Under the pieces are notes generated by a model. The model did no database searches. It was not told the DNA's origin and was given only the letters and a program-made list of their open reading frames with translations. The translations under genes were made by a program, and so were the position numbers. From assembly GCF_900100375.1 (NCBI RefSeq), contig NZ_FNEZ01000001.1, forward strand, positions 798,394 through 862,393: a DNA stretch of 64,000 nt. Reading direction: 5' to 3'. This document shows, in pieces, positions 43,469-52,502 of the stretch; position 1 is the stretch's first letter; the number at the start of each line of letters is the position of its first letter. The DNA is from Flavobacterium noncentrifugens. GTDB lineage: Bacteria > Bacteroidota > Bacteroidia > Flavobacteriales > Flavobacteriaceae.

Positions 43469-43690
43469 GAACGAATGCGCCGTTGTATCTTGGTTTTCTT
43501 CACCTTTTTGATCAAAAAGACGAAGCTGTTTGATCCAGTAAACCATGAAGCTCGCGCAAATGATCATAAAGATCCAGTTGATCGTATTGGCTAAAAACCA
43601 ATGTGACAATTCCAGTTTCCTTAAAAAGTTCTGTGGAATGAATAAAACGTTTTCAAATAACCATTGGATTCCTTCAAAAAATGCTCTCAT
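43460..43690 (-). CDS. Small membrane protein (DUF6341-like)
   Basis: The 76-residue protein (start ATG at 43690; a TTG at 43699 is possible) has an amphipathic N-terminus (MRAFFEGIQWLFENVLFIPQN). One membrane helix is at about 35-55 (ANTINWIFMIICASFMVYWI), and the tail is charged. I associate this small gene, between purD and a DUF6427-type gene, with Flavobacteriia, where it is called DUF6341; the number is from memory. Function unknown. It overlaps purD tail to tail by 9 bases and is divergent from the DUF6427-like gene. Confidence 0.7.
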   Translation of the reverse strand: MRAFFEGIQWLFENVLFIPQNFLRKLELSHWFLANTINWIFMIICASFMVYWIKQLRLFDQKGEENQDTTAHSFLK

Positions 43691-43717
43691 TTTAAACAAG
43701 TATTATATTTACATTTA

Positions 43718-43725
43718 CAAAAGTA
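43718..43725 (-). promoter_or_regulatory. -7 box, DUF6341-like gene
   Basis: CAAAAGTA reads TACTTTTG on the minus strand, 27 bases before the ATG at 43690. Confidence 0.55.
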
Positions 43726-43737
43726 TAAAATATCCTC

Positions 43738-44667
43738 ATGATCGCAAGTGTTTTTAGAAAATCTACGCCGTTAAATTATTCGATTGTCATTCTCGGGGTT
43801 TTGTTTTTCTTTTTTTTATATCAGATTCAGCATGCAACGGGTGAAAATTCGCTGGTTCATTTCGGGTTTAAATTCGGTTTGCTGGCGCTAATTTATGCAT
43901 CGATTTTCATTGCGAATTTCATTGTAAAAAAGAACGGACTCAGCAAAGACAGTGCTTTTACGGTTTTGTTCTATCTGATTTTTCTGATGTTTTTCCCGCC
44001 GGTTTTAGACGATTGGAAGTTGATCGTGTCCAATTTTTTCGTGCTGCTGGCGATGCGGAGATTGGTTTCGTTGCACTCACTTAAAGCACCAAAAGAAAAA
44101 ATATTTGATGCTTCCTTGTGGATTTTTATCGCTTCGATCTTTCATTTCTGGGCGATTTTGTTCATTTTGCTTGTTTTTATTTCGATACTTTTTCATGCAG
44201 CGCGCGATTATCGCAACTGGTTTTTGCCATTTATCGCGTTTTTCACGGCCGCGACGGTTTTCCTTTTTTTCGCTACGATGTTTGATAAAACGTGGATCGA
44301 TCATTTGATTCACAGTGCAACATTCAATTTCAAAATCAATTATTTCACGAACAATTTCCAGAATGTGGCTTTGTCGATTTATGCGACTGTTTCTTTGTTT
44401 TTCCTGGTTTCGCTGTTGATGTCGTTGTCAAACAGGCCGTTGATCTTGCATTCCTCTTACAAAAAGATCATTTCGGCTTTTCTCATTGGAATTGTCATTT
44501 TTGTGATTTCCCCGAGCAAAAGCAACGATCTTGTCATTTTTACTTTCGCGCCACTGGCGATGATGGCAACCAGCCACATTGAAGCGACCGAAGCCAAATG
44601 GCAGCGCGATGTTGTCGTTGCAATTGCAATTGCGTGTGGATTGTTCTGCTTCTTTTCGCAGTTATAA
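43738..44667 (+). CDS. Multi-pass membrane protein (DUF6427-like)
   Basis: The 309-residue protein has about eight membrane helices and no signal peptide (MIASVFRKSTPLNYSIVILG). It keeps a polar RNWFLPFIAF loop and a final helix near 290-305. It is the DUF6427-type protein I associate with the purD-upp region of Flavobacteriia (family number from memory). Function unknown. The tail overlaps the convergent upp gene by 6 bases, so its transcript probably runs antisense into upp. Confidence 0.68.
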   Translation: MIASVFRKSTPLNYSIVILGVLFFFFLYQIQHATGENSLVHFGFKFGLLALIYASIFIANFIVKKNGLSKDSAFTVLFYLIFLMFFPPVLDDWKLIVSNFFVLLAMRRLVSLHSLKAPKEKIFDASLWIFIASIFHFWAILFILLVFISILFHAARDYRNWFLPFIAFFTAATVFLFFATMFDKTWIDHLIHSATFNFKINYFTNNFQNVALSIYATVSLFFLVSLLMSLSNRPLILHSSYKKIISAFLIGIVIFVISPSKSNDLVIFTFAPLAMMATSHIEATEAKWQRDVVVAIAIACGLFCFFSQL

Positions 44668-45315
44668 TTTATTCCCGTAAGCCAAATCACCGGCGTCACC
44701 TAATCCGGGAATGATGTAGTTTTTCTCGTTGAGTTTTTCGTCCAATGTCGCCACCCAAAGATGCACATTGTCTGGCAAATGCTGCTCCAAATACGCAATT
44801 CCTTCGGGTGCGGCAATAACCACGGCGATGTGGATTTCCTTCGGCGTTCCTTTTTTCATCAGCGTATTAAAAACCGCAACCATCGATTGGCCGGTCGCCA
44901 GCATCGGATCGATCAGGAGTAAATTTTTACCTTCTATGTTTGGAACGGCCTGGTATTCGACCTTGATTTCAAACGAATCATCGTTATTTGCGTGATACCG
45001 ATATGCCGAAACAAATCCGTTTTCCGCATCATCGAAATAATTCAGAAATCCTAAATGCAAAGGCAATCCGGCGCGTAAAATCGAACACAAAACCAACTGG
45101 TCTTCAATTTCTGTCGTCTTTTTAATGCCCAGCGGTGTCTGGATTTCGATATTTCGATAGTTCAGGTTTTTGCTGAGTTCATACGCCATGACTTCACCAA
45201 TGCGCTCGATGTTCCTGCGAAAACGCATGCTGTCGTTTTGTACTTTGACGTTTCTAATTTGCCCTAAAAAATGGTTCAGGACACTATTGGCTTCAGAAAT
45301 ATAATGGATCTGCAT
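44662..45315 (-). CDS. upp: Uracil phosphoribosyltransferase
   Basis: The 217-residue protein shows the UPRT motifs: RNIERIGEVMAYELSKNL, VLCSILRAGLPLHLGFLNYF, NLLLIDPMLATGQSMVAVF (the PRPP-binding loop) and the C-terminal PGLGDAGDLAYGNKL, which binds uracil. It recycles uracil with PRPP to UMP. The length is normal. The start ATG is at 45313-45315. It faces the DUF6427-like gene tail to tail. Confidence 0.94.
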   Translation of the reverse strand: MQIHYISEANSVLNHFLGQIRNVKVQNDSMRFRRNIERIGEVMAYELSKNLNYRNIEIQTPLGIKKTTEIEDQLVLCSILRAGLPLHLGFLNYFDDAENGFVSAYRYHANNDDSFEIKVEYQAVPNIEGKNLLLIDPMLATGQSMVAVFNTLMKKGTPKEIHIAVVIAAPEGIAYLEQHLPDNVHLWVATLDEKLNEKNYIIPGLGDAGDLAYGNKL

Positions 45316-45406
45316 TTTTGTTTACGGTTTTTGGGTGTGGATGAAAACTCAGTTACTCAACTTTGTGTCTTAGCAACTTTATTTTAGGTTATAAAAGTAT
45401 AAAAAG

Positions 45407-45414
45407 TATCTTTG
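45407..45414 (+). promoter_or_regulatory. -7 box, DUF4254 gene
   Basis: TATCTTTG matches TAnnTTTG, 19 bases before the ATG at 45434. Confidence 0.6.
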
Positions 45415-45433
45415 TCTTTTAAAATGTAAAGAT

Positions 45434-46039
45434 ATGTTTTCAAAGTTAGCCAATTCCATTTTTGAGCAAAGCATTCATGATTACCACAAATTTGACAATG
45501 TAGACCAGCCGGTAAGCAATCCGTATTCAAAGGACCAGTTCGAGCATTTGTTGTATGTCAAAAACTGGATCGATACCGTGCAATGGCATTTTGAAGATAT
45601 TATCCGCGATCCAAATATTGATCCGGTTGCAGCTTTAACTTTAAAAAGAAGAATCGATGCCTCAAACCAGGAGCGCACCGATATGGTGGAATATATCGAC
45701 GGTTATTTTTTACAGAAATTCAGCAACGTAAAAGTGAAAGATTCGGCAAAGATCAATTCCGAAAGTCCGGCCTGGGCATTCGACCGTTTGTCAATTTTAG
45801 CATTGAAAATTTACCACATGCACGAAGAAGCGACGCGTCCCGAAGCTTCTCAGGAACACCGCGACAAATGCCAGGTAAAGCTCAATATTTTATTGGAACA
45901 AAGAACTGATCTGTCCACGGCAATCGATGATTTGCTTGCAGATATTGAAAGCGGAGATAAGTTCATGAAAGTCTACAAACAGATGAAAATGTACAACGAC
46001 GACGATTTGAATCCGGTGTTGTATCAGAATAAGAAATAA
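45434..46039 (+). CDS. DUF4254 protein
   Basis: The 201-residue soluble, all-helical protein matches DUF4254 as I know it: SIFEQSIHDYHKFDNVDQP, NWIDTVQWHFEDIIRDP, MVEYIDGYFLQKF, SPAWAFDRLSILALKIYH and RTDLSTAIDDLLADIESG. In many Bacteroidota it lies just before a family 9 glycosyltransferase, as here (16-base gap), so it may serve lipopolysaccharide core assembly. That link is from neighbourhood only. Confidence 0.78.
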   Translation: MFSKLANSIFEQSIHDYHKFDNVDQPVSNPYSKDQFEHLLYVKNWIDTVQWHFEDIIRDPNIDPVAALTLKRRIDASNQERTDMVEYIDGYFLQKFSNVKVKDSAKINSESPAWAFDRLSILALKIYHMHEEATRPEASQEHRDKCQVKLNILLEQRTDLSTAIDDLLADIESGDKFMKVYKQMKMYNDDDLNPVLYQNKK

Positions 46040-46055
46040 TTTTCGGACAAGGAAA

Positions 46056-47099
46056 TTGTCACAGAAAATCAAACATATAGCCGTTATCCGACTTTCCGCA
46101 ATGGGAGATGTCGCGATGACGGTTCCTGTTTTACGGGCTTTGGTAAAGCAACATCCGGAGCTGAAGATCACGATGGTTTCGCGTCCGTTTTATAAACCGT
46201 TTTTCGCCGGAATCCCGAACCTTGATTTTTTTGCATTTGATGCCAAAGGCAAACATAAAGGTTTTTTCGGGCTGCTTAAATTGTTTTCGGAATTAAAAGC
46301 ACTTCATATTGACGCTTTCGCAGATTTGCACAATGTTCTCCGGTCAAAAATCATCCGGAATTTATTCGCTTTAAGCGCAAAAAAAACGGCCGCCGTCGAT
46401 AAAGGAAAAGCAGCGAAAAAAGAACTGACCAGACCAGAAAATAAGATTTTCAAACCACTTGCTCCGATGGTTGAAAGACACGCAAAAGTGTTTGAAACTT
46501 TAGGATTTCCAATCGATTTATCGAACCCAGAATTTCCTGCTGCAAAGAATTTAAGCCCCGAAGTTTTCGAAATTACCGAAGCTAAATCTGATCTAAAATG
46601 GATCGGTATCGCGCCATTCGCACAACACGACGGCAAAGTATACCATATTGATCTGATGCAGCAAACGATCACACAATTGTCAAAAATCAGGAATGCTAAA
46701 ATCTTTCTTTTTGGCGGCGGAAAACGTGAAATCGAAATCCTTGAAAAATTCTCAAAAGGCCTTGATAATGTAATTGTCATTGCAGGAAAAGTCACTTTCG
46801 AACAGGAACTGCAACTCATCAGCAACCTTAATGTCATGCTTAGCATGGATTCGGGAAATGCACACATTGCCGCGATGTGCGGAATTCCAACCATTACGCT
46901 TTGGGGTGCGACGCATCCCTTCGCGGGATTTGCGCCGTTTAATCAACCGATCGAAAATGCCTTGGTTTCCGATCGCGAACAATATCCAAAACTGCCCACA
47001 TCCGTTTACGGAAACAAATATGTCGAAGGCTATGAAGATGCGATGCGCACAATTTTGCCTGAAACGATTGTAGAAAAAATCAGGACCATTTTAAAATAA
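46056..47099 (+). CDS. Family 9 glycosyltransferase (heptosyltransferase-like)
   Basis: The 347-residue GT-B protein starts IKHIAVIRLSAMGDVAMTVPVLRAL, the typical GT9 opening. It has IGIAPFAQHDGKVYHIDLM and LSMDSGNAHIAAMCGIPTITLWGATHPFAGFAPF, where D-S-G-N-A-H-I-A matches the donor-binding region of WaaC/WaaF. It probably adds a heptose or similar sugar to the inner core of lipopolysaccharide. The start is TTG at 46056, preceded by AAGGAAA; no ATG lies near. It is co-oriented with DUF4254, 16 bases upstream. Confidence 0.88.
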   Translation: MSQKIKHIAVIRLSAMGDVAMTVPVLRALVKQHPELKITMVSRPFYKPFFAGIPNLDFFAFDAKGKHKGFFGLLKLFSELKALHIDAFADLHNVLRSKIIRNLFALSAKKTAAVDKGKAAKKELTRPENKIFKPLAPMVERHAKVFETLGFPIDLSNPEFPAAKNLSPEVFEITEAKSDLKWIGIAPFAQHDGKVYHIDLMQQTITQLSKIRNAKIFLFGGGKREIEILEKFSKGLDNVIVIAGKVTFEQELQLISNLNVMLSMDSGNAHIAAMCGIPTITLWGATHPFAGFAPFNQPIENALVSDREQYPKLPTSVYGNKYVEGYEDAMRTILPETIVEKIRTILK

Positions 47100-47127
47100 A
47101 AAACTTTCCTTTTCAGAGAAGTTTTTT
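47098..47127. terminator. Bidirectional terminator between GT9 and oxidoreductase genes
   Basis: AAAAAACTT (47098-47106) pairs with AAGTTTTTT (47119-47127), with a further wobble pair inside. The A- and T-runs make it symmetrical for the two convergent genes. Confidence 0.75.
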
Positions 47128-47142
47128 ATGATTTGATGTTTC

Positions 47143-48195
47143 TTAAACGTCATCGTAATCCACATAAATCTCGGGTGTTATTGGATGTGCCTGGCAAGTC
47201 AGGATCAAACCTTGAGCGATTTCACTGTCAGTAAGAATAGCATTTTTAACCATTTCTGCTTTTCCGGAAATCACGCGTGCAAGACAGCTGCTGCAAATCC
47301 CGCCCTGGCAGGAATATGGCGCGTCAAGCCCTTGTTTTAAAGCCGCTTCAAGCACGGTTTGCTTTTGTGACATTTCAAAAGTCGTTTCCTGGTCATCGAC
47401 CATTACGGTGATTTTCGTATGGCCTTCGAGTGCAGAATCAATTTTGTGTTCGACTTTTGTAGAAGTAAACAATTCAAATTTGACGTCTTTCTCCTTAATA
47501 TTATGCTCTTTCAAAACCGCGGCAACCGTTGTGATCATTTCTTCGGGGCCGCAAAGGTAAAATTTGTCGAATTCAATTTCTTTGTACTTGTTGTTCAGCA
47601 TGAAATTCACAGTTGAACGTTCGATCCTTCCAAACAATTCATGCTCGACTTTTGCCTGGCTGTACACATAATGCACGAAAAAGCGCCCCACATATTGCAG
47701 TTGCAAATCGTGCAGCTCCTGGTGGAAAATAGTATCGGCCGGTGTTTTGTTTCCGTAAACCAACACAAAAGTACTTTTAGGCTCATTCGCCAAAACGCTG
47801 TGGATGATGGAGAGAACCGGCGTAATTCCGCTTCCGGCTACAAAAGCAGCATAATTTTTCTGGCGTGCAGCATCAGGTTCGAAAGTAAAAGTGCCTTCGG
47901 GCGTTCCCACTTCCAATAAATCACCGGCTTTCAATGATTTTGTGGCAAATTGCGAAAACACGCCATTTTTCAGGCCTTTTACGGCAATGCGCAGTTCGTC
48001 ACTGTTAGGCGAGGAGCAAATCGAATAGGCGCGGCGGATTTCCTGTCCGTCAAGCGTAAGCTTTAAATTCAGGTATTGGCCGGCAGTAAATTTATAAAAG
48101 TCTTTAAACTCCAAAGGAACCGAAAACAGTACCGAAACAGATTCGTCGGTTTCGCGTTTGACTTCCTTTATATTCAGTTTATAGAATGATGACAT
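47143..48195 (-). CDS. PaaK/Hmp-type ferredoxin reductase with C-terminal 2Fe-2S domain
   Basis: The 350-residue protein has an FAD-binding barrel (about 5-105, with GQYLNL and RRAYSICSSPN), an NAD(P)H domain (about 110-240, FVAGSGITPVLSIIHSVL and FYLCGPEEMI) and a plant-type ferredoxin domain (about 258-350). The last carries the CxxxxCxxC motif in APYSCQGGICSSCLARV and a later cysteine in LTCQAHP. This is the order of the PaaK/PaaE reductase and related flavohaemoglobin-like electron suppliers. It moves electrons from NADPH to an oxygenase or other partner. No paa genes are near, so the partner is unknown. Confidence 0.9.
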   Translation of the reverse strand: MSSFYKLNIKEVKRETDESVSVLFSVPLEFKDFYKFTAGQYLNLKLTLDGQEIRRAYSICSSPNSDELRIAVKGLKNGVFSQFATKSLKAGDLLEVGTPEGTFTFEPDAARQKNYAAFVAGSGITPVLSIIHSVLANEPKSTFVLVYGNKTPADTIFHQELHDLQLQYVGRFFVHYVYSQAKVEHELFGRIERSTVNFMLNNKYKEIEFDKFYLCGPEEMITTVAAVLKEHNIKEKDVKFELFTSTKVEHKIDSALEGHTKITVMVDDQETTFEMSQKQTVLEAALKQGLDAPYSCQGGICSSCLARVISGKAEMVKNAILTDSEIAQGLILTCQAHPITPEIYVDYDDV

Positions 48196-48209
48196 AACAA
48201 AGTTTTTTA

Positions 48210-48217
48210 CAAAAGTA
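48210..48217 (-). promoter_or_regulatory. Promoter of the ferredoxin reductase gene
   Basis: CAAAAGTA reads TACTTTTG on the minus strand. A TTG core lies 17 bases upstream on that strand (48235-48237). Both match the Bacteroidota -33/-7 pattern. Confidence 0.6.
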
Positions 48218-48437
48218 AAAAAAACAATTCAGAACAAGGAATTATCGGGAAGTACAAATAAAGAAAAGGGCCAATTTCTGAGAATTGCACAAAATCTGCG
48301 GAAGCGAAATTTACTTTAAGACCGATAAAATCAAACTTTTGGGCTATAATTTTCGCTATATCAAAAAGAAACGTATTTTTACCAGTCAGTATACTAAAAC
48401 CGGCTTTTAAAAGTTTAAACAATAAAATTGTTTCAAA

Positions 48438-51395
48438 TTGAAGACTAACTTACTCAGATACATTTCCATAGCAGGATTCTTTCTTTTTTTGATAGCGTGT
48501 TCTACCAAAAGAAATTCTTTTTTATCGAGGAATTCCCATGCGTTAAGTTCGAAATACAATATTTTATACAATGGCGGAATGGCATTGGATAAAGGCGTTG
48601 CCGATCTTAAATCACAATACAAAGACAATTTCTGGGAGCCGCTTCCTATCGAAAGAATGCAGATCTCACAGGAAAACGCACTTCCTGGACAAGCCAATAA
48701 AAACCCGAATTTTGACCGTGCCGAAACCAAATCGGCGAAAGCCATCCAGAAACATTCGATGAATATCGCAGGATCTGAAAAAAACCCACAGATGGACGAA
48801 GCGCATTTGATGCTTGGAAAATCAAGATATTACGACCAAAGGTTCATTCCGGCACTTGAGGCTTTCAATTACATTTTATACAAATATCCAAACAGCGATA
48901 AGATTTACGAAGCCAAGATCTGGCGTGAAAAAACCAACATTCGTTTAGACAATGATGCCATTGCAGTTACCAACCTGAACAAATTATTAAAAGAGATTAA
49001 ATTCAAGGACCAGATTTTCGCTGACGCGAATGCAGCATTGGCACAGGCTTTCCTGAACCTGGAAGAAAAAGACAGCGCCTTGGTGAAACTCAAACTTGCC
49101 AAAGAATTTACAAAACTCAACGAAGAAAAATCGCGTTATGATTTTATTTTAGGGCAATTGTACGAAAGCCTGGGACAAAAAGACAGCGCTTATGCGGCTT
49201 ACCAATCGGTTATTGACATGAACAGGCAGGCAGCGCGACAATACGTGATCCAGGCGCATGCAAGACAGGCGGCACAATTTGACTACCAAAAAGGCGATAC
49301 GACCGCATTTGTCAAAAAATACAAAGATTTGCTCGAAGACCGTGAAAACCGGCCGTATTTGGATGTATTAAACCATCAAATGGCACTTTTCTATGACAAG
49401 AACAAAAATTTCGAACAAGCTAAGAAATATTACAATGCTTCGTTGAAAAAGAAAACTCCGGACCAGTATCAGATTGCATCGAATTACAGGAATCTGGCCG
49501 ACATTTATTTTAATGATGCCAAATATGTGACTGCCGGAAAATATTTCGACAGTACGTTGGTGCAACTCAATCCGAGGACAAGAGAATACAGGGCGATCAA
49601 AAAGAAACGCGAAAACCTTGTTGATGTGATCAAATACGAAGCGATTGCGACAAGAAACGACAGCATCATCCACGTGTTTTCATTGTCTGATAATGAAAGG
49701 ACAAAATATTATGAGGATTACATCATCAGGTTAAAAAAGCAGGAGGAAATCGCAAGAGCGCTTGCTGAAAAAGCAGCCCAGCGTGCGGCTGACAATGGAA
49801 ACTCTGGCGCAACATCATCATCGGTAAATGATGAAACCGGAATGAGTAGTGCAAATAAAGACAAGATGAAAGAAGGCGGCACTATGGCCAAGCAACTTAC
49901 AGATCCGTCAGCAAAAACCACTCCGCCCACACAAAGTACTTCCCAGCCGTCTGCAGCATCGTTTGGCGGTTCTGGCGACAGCAACTTTTACTTCTACAAT
50001 CCGACAACAGTCGCTTATGGAAGAAATGAATTCAGGAAAAACTGGGGCAACAGGACACTCAAAAACAACTGGCGTGTTTCTGCTAGTAAAGCTGGGGCGA
50101 ATGCAGTGTCAGAAGAAGATGCAGCCGCAAACAGTGCTGAAAACGAGAAGCAGAATAAAGAAAATGTCGGCAAAGTAGATGAGGTATATACCGCTGATTA
50201 TTACATCAAAAAAATCCCAAAATCCCAGGTTGAGATTGACAGCATTTCTAAAGAGCGCAATTTTGCGTATTACCAGTTGGGCGTGATCTACAAAGAGAAA
50301 TTTAAAGAATACAAGCTTGCGGCAGCCAAATTGGAAAAACTGCTTCAGTACAATCCTGAAGAAAGGCTGATTTTGCCGTCGATGTATAATTTATACAAAT
50401 TGTATGAGGTTTTGGATGCAGCCAAAGCGGCAGAAATGAAAGCCCGGATCATCAGGGAATATCCGGATTCAAGGTATGCACAGATATTATCGAACCCAAA
50501 TCCGTCGGATATTTCGCTAACGGATTCGCCCGAAGGCGCTTACAATAAATTATACAAATTGTATGAATCCGGGGATTATAAAATCGTATTGGTGAATTTA
50601 GGGATTGCAATCGACCAGTTTACTGGCGAGGAAATCGTTCCGAAATTTGAGATGCTGAAAGCCAATACCATTGGAAAATTAAAAGGCCTTGACGAATATA
50701 AAAAAGCCCTGAATTATGTTTCATTGACGTATCCAAACAGCGAGGAAGGCAAACAGGCCGAGTTTTTAATTGCGACGGAAGTCCCGAAAATGGAAGCCTT
50801 AAAGTTCAATACCGTTGAACCGTTAAGCTGGAAAATCTTATACAAATCGGACAATCCCGAAGACAAAGCGTCGAAAACACTGATTGCGAAAATCAACAAA
50901 TTCATCAAAGACCGTTCGCTTCCAAAGATCAAAATGTCTTACGATATTTATACGATGGATAAAAATTTCGTTGTGATCCATGGCATGAAAACCGAGGAAT
51001 ATGCGAAAGGAATTGCATCGATCTTAAAAGAATTCAAAGAATATAAAGTACAGGATCAGGCCTATATTATTTCAAACGACAATTATAAAATCGTTCAGAT
51101 CAAGAAAAATTTTGAAGAATTTTTAAAAGTAGGATCTCAACCGATCGTGCCTATTGCAGCACCTGAAGCGCCGAAAGCACCAACGCAGAAAACACCCAAT
51201 TCGGGCATTCCGGCTTCAAGGACAGGAACGCTTTCGCCGCCGATGGAAGTTACAAAACAGCAGTCCGATAAAACCACACCGCCTGTTGTTGCGCCAAACC
51301 AGAACCAACCGGTACAAAATCAAACGTCCCAGCCGCCAGGTATTCCAGACATTGGCGATCCACCGCCGGCGCCGGGAGCAATAAAATCGAAATAA
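48438..51395 (+). CDS. sprE: SprE/PorW TPR lipoprotein of gliding motility and type IX secretion
   Basis: The 985-residue protein begins with TTG and has a lipoprotein signal (ISIAGFFLFLIAC, cysteine 21). It is followed by a conserved early region with SRNSHALSSKYNILYNGG. TPR-type helices cover about 110-420 (for example AEAHL-like and ALEAFNYILYKYPNSDKIYEAKIW). The middle is low-complexity, rich in A, S, T, P and N (about 455-570), and more TPRs follow (about 595-790). The proline-rich C-terminus is about 900-985. This is the layout of F. johnsoniae SprE and P. gingivalis PorW, outer-membrane lipoproteins needed for the type IX secretion system. The stop overlaps the bactofilin ATG by one base. 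Confidence 0.83.
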   Translation: MKTNLLRYISIAGFFLFLIACSTKRNSFLSRNSHALSSKYNILYNGGMALDKGVADLKSQYKDNFWEPLPIERMQISQENALPGQANKNPNFDRAETKSAKAIQKHSMNIAGSEKNPQMDEAHLMLGKSRYYDQRFIPALEAFNYILYKYPNSDKIYEAKIWREKTNIRLDNDAIAVTNLNKLLKEIKFKDQIFADANAALAQAFLNLEEKDSALVKLKLAKEFTKLNEEKSRYDFILGQLYESLGQKDSAYAAYQSVIDMNRQAARQYVIQAHARQAAQFDYQKGDTTAFVKKYKDLLEDRENRPYLDVLNHQMALFYDKNKNFEQAKKYYNASLKKKTPDQYQIASNYRNLADIYFNDAKYVTAGKYFDSTLVQLNPRTREYRAIKKKRENLVDVIKYEAIATRNDSIIHVFSLSDNERTKYYEDYIIRLKKQEEIARALAEKAAQRAADNGNSGATSSSVNDETGMSSANKDKMKEGGTMAKQLTDPSAKTTPPTQSTSQPSAASFGGSGDSNFYFYNPTTVAYGRNEFRKNWGNRTLKNNWRVSASKAGANAVSEEDAAANSAENEKQNKENVGKVDEVYTADYYIKKIPKSQVEIDSISKERNFAYYQLGVIYKEKFKEYKLAAAKLEKLLQYNPEERLILPSMYNLYKLYEVLDAAKAAEMKARIIREYPDSRYAQILSNPNPSDISLTDSPEGAYNKLYKLYESGDYKIVLVNLGIAIDQFTGEEIVPKFEMLKANTIGKLKGLDEYKKALNYVSLTYPNSEEGKQAEFLIATEVPKMEALKFNTVEPLSWKILYKSDNPEDKASKTLIAKINKFIKDRSLPKIKMSYDIYTMDKNFVVIHGMKTEEYAKGIASILKEFKEYKVQDQAYIISNDNYKIVQIKKNFEEFLKVGSQPIVPIAAPEAPKAPTQKTPNSGIPASRTGTLSPPMEVTKQQSDKTTPPVVAPNQNQPVQNQTSQPPGIPDIGDPPPAPGAIKSK

Positions 51396-51802
51396 TGTTT
51401 GACAAAAAGCCAAAATCCTACACCGATTTATTGGGAAAAACCAACAGGATCGTAGAAGGGACAATCATCACCGGAAATATTGTTTCGCATGCTGATTTTC
51501 GCCTTGACGGAGATTTAGTGGGCAATTTCCAGTCGAATGGCAAAATCGTTATTGGGCCGGCAGGAAGTGTAAAAGGCGATATCATCTGCAAAAATGCAGA
51601 TATTGAAGGCAAGTTTAGCGGAAAAATACAGGTGACTGAAATTCTAAACGTCAAATCAAAAGCCAGCATTCACGGCGAAGTCATCTGCGGAAAACTGGCA
51701 GTAGAACCCGGTGCCGAATTCAGCGCTTCGTGTGTCATGAAACCAAATGTAAAATTACTTCCAGCACATGACGGACAAAAACCCGAACAATCGCAGCAAT
51801 AA
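51395..51802 (+). CDS. Bactofilin (polymer-forming cytoskeletal protein)
   Basis: The 135-residue protein has a central right-handed beta-helix of short turns (about 20-112): TIITGNIVSHADFRLDG, GNFQSNGKIVIGPAG, VKGDIICKNADIEG, KIQVTEILNVKSKASIHGEV. Charged flexible tails flank it. Bactofilins polymerise without nucleotide into membrane-linked filaments that help shape cells and place cell-wall enzymes. It lies tightly between sprE (1-base overlap) and atpZ (35-base overlap), which suggests co-translation. Confidence 0.88.
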   Translation: MFDKKPKSYTDLLGKTNRIVEGTIITGNIVSHADFRLDGDLVGNFQSNGKIVIGPAGSVKGDIICKNADIEGKFSGKIQVTEILNVKSKASIHGEVICGKLAVEPGAEFSASCVMKPNVKLLPAHDGQKPEQSQQ

Positions 51803-51998
51803 GTGGCTGGCGCTAATCAACATTCCGATACAAATGGGCGTGATTGTTTTCGCATTCGCGTATGCGGGAAACTGGCTCGATGAGAAATACCCAAATCCGC
51901 ATAAAATATACATAAAGATCCTGGTGCTCGTTGGCGTGGCTTTGTCTTTTTACAATTTGAACCGCCAGTTAAAAGACATCAACAAATCGGATGAATAA
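51768..51998 (+). CDS. AtpZ/AtpI-like small protein
   Basis: The 76-residue protein has two membrane helices (about 15-35 and 45-65). It carries the AtpZ-type motif FAYAGNWLDEKYPNPHKIYIKI and a short basic-acidic C-tail. AtpZ and AtpI are accessory proteins at the start of ATP synthase operons and help c-ring assembly or Mg2+/Ca2+ flux. The ATG at 51768 lies inside the bactofilin gene in another frame. The gene overlaps the next by 8 bases. Confidence 0.85.
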   Translation: MTDKNPNNRSNKWLALINIPIQMGVIVFAFAYAGNWLDEKYPNPHKIYIKILVLVGVALSFYNLNRQLKDINKSDE

Positions 51999-52383
51999 GA
52001 TGACGCTTAAAGATTTTAAACCTGCAATCATGACGTTGCTTTTGTCGGTTGCATTATTCGGAATCCATTCCCTGATGTTTTACCTCTTAAAAATCAATAC
52101 TGACAGCTATTCTTATTCGCTTTTGGAATTGTATGGATTTTTTACCCCGATCGCCGTCTTTATTATTATCGTTCTGATTTTCGTACATCGAAAAAACAAA
52201 GATGCTGTGGGTTATGCTTTTATGGCATTGACGTGCATCCAGATGGCAGCGAATTATTTTATGCTGCATCCGATGTTGCAACAAAACCTACGTCCGCAAA
52301 AAATCAATTTTTTTATACTGTTTGCGTTGTTTTTAGCAATGGAAACGATTATTACGGCTCGAATTTTAAACAATAAGCAATAA
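51991..52383 (+). CDS. Four-helix membrane protein ahead of atpB
   Basis: The 130-residue protein has four membrane helices (about 12-32, 43-64, 72-92 and 104-126) and no signal peptide. Related small proteins stand between atpZ and atpB in Flavobacteriia; DUF6168 may be the family name, but I am not sure. Position suggests a role in ATP synthase assembly similar to AtpI; there is no direct evidence. A separate promoter for atpB follows, so it may belong to the sprE-bactofilin-atpZ transcript. Confidence 0.72.
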   Translation: MNKMTLKDFKPAIMTLLLSVALFGIHSLMFYLLKINTDSYSYSLLELYGFFTPIAVFIIIVLIFVHRKNKDAVGYAFMALTCIQMAANYFMLHPMLQQNLRPQKINFFILFALFLAMETIITARILNNKQ

Positions 52384-52430
52384 ACATTCTTTAAATCGGG
52401 AATTCTTTCAAAAAATAGTTTCCTATATCT

Positions 52431-52459
52431 TTTGGATATTAATAAAAAATGTACCTTTG
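52431..52459 (+). promoter_or_regulatory. Promoter of the atpBEFHAG operon
   Basis: TTTG (52431-52434), a 17-base spacer and TACCTTTG (52452-52459) make the best -33/-7 match in the window. The ATG of atpB is 43 bases further on. Confidence 0.75.
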
Positions 52460-52502
52460 CACCAAATTTCAGGATCATTAAAATTAAGATATTTATTAAG
52501 GT

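Noticed and set aside
45316..45433. Riboswitch upstream of DUF4254 or upp
   Set aside because: The gap is only about 118 bases, with a plain promoter box and no conserved aptamer pattern.
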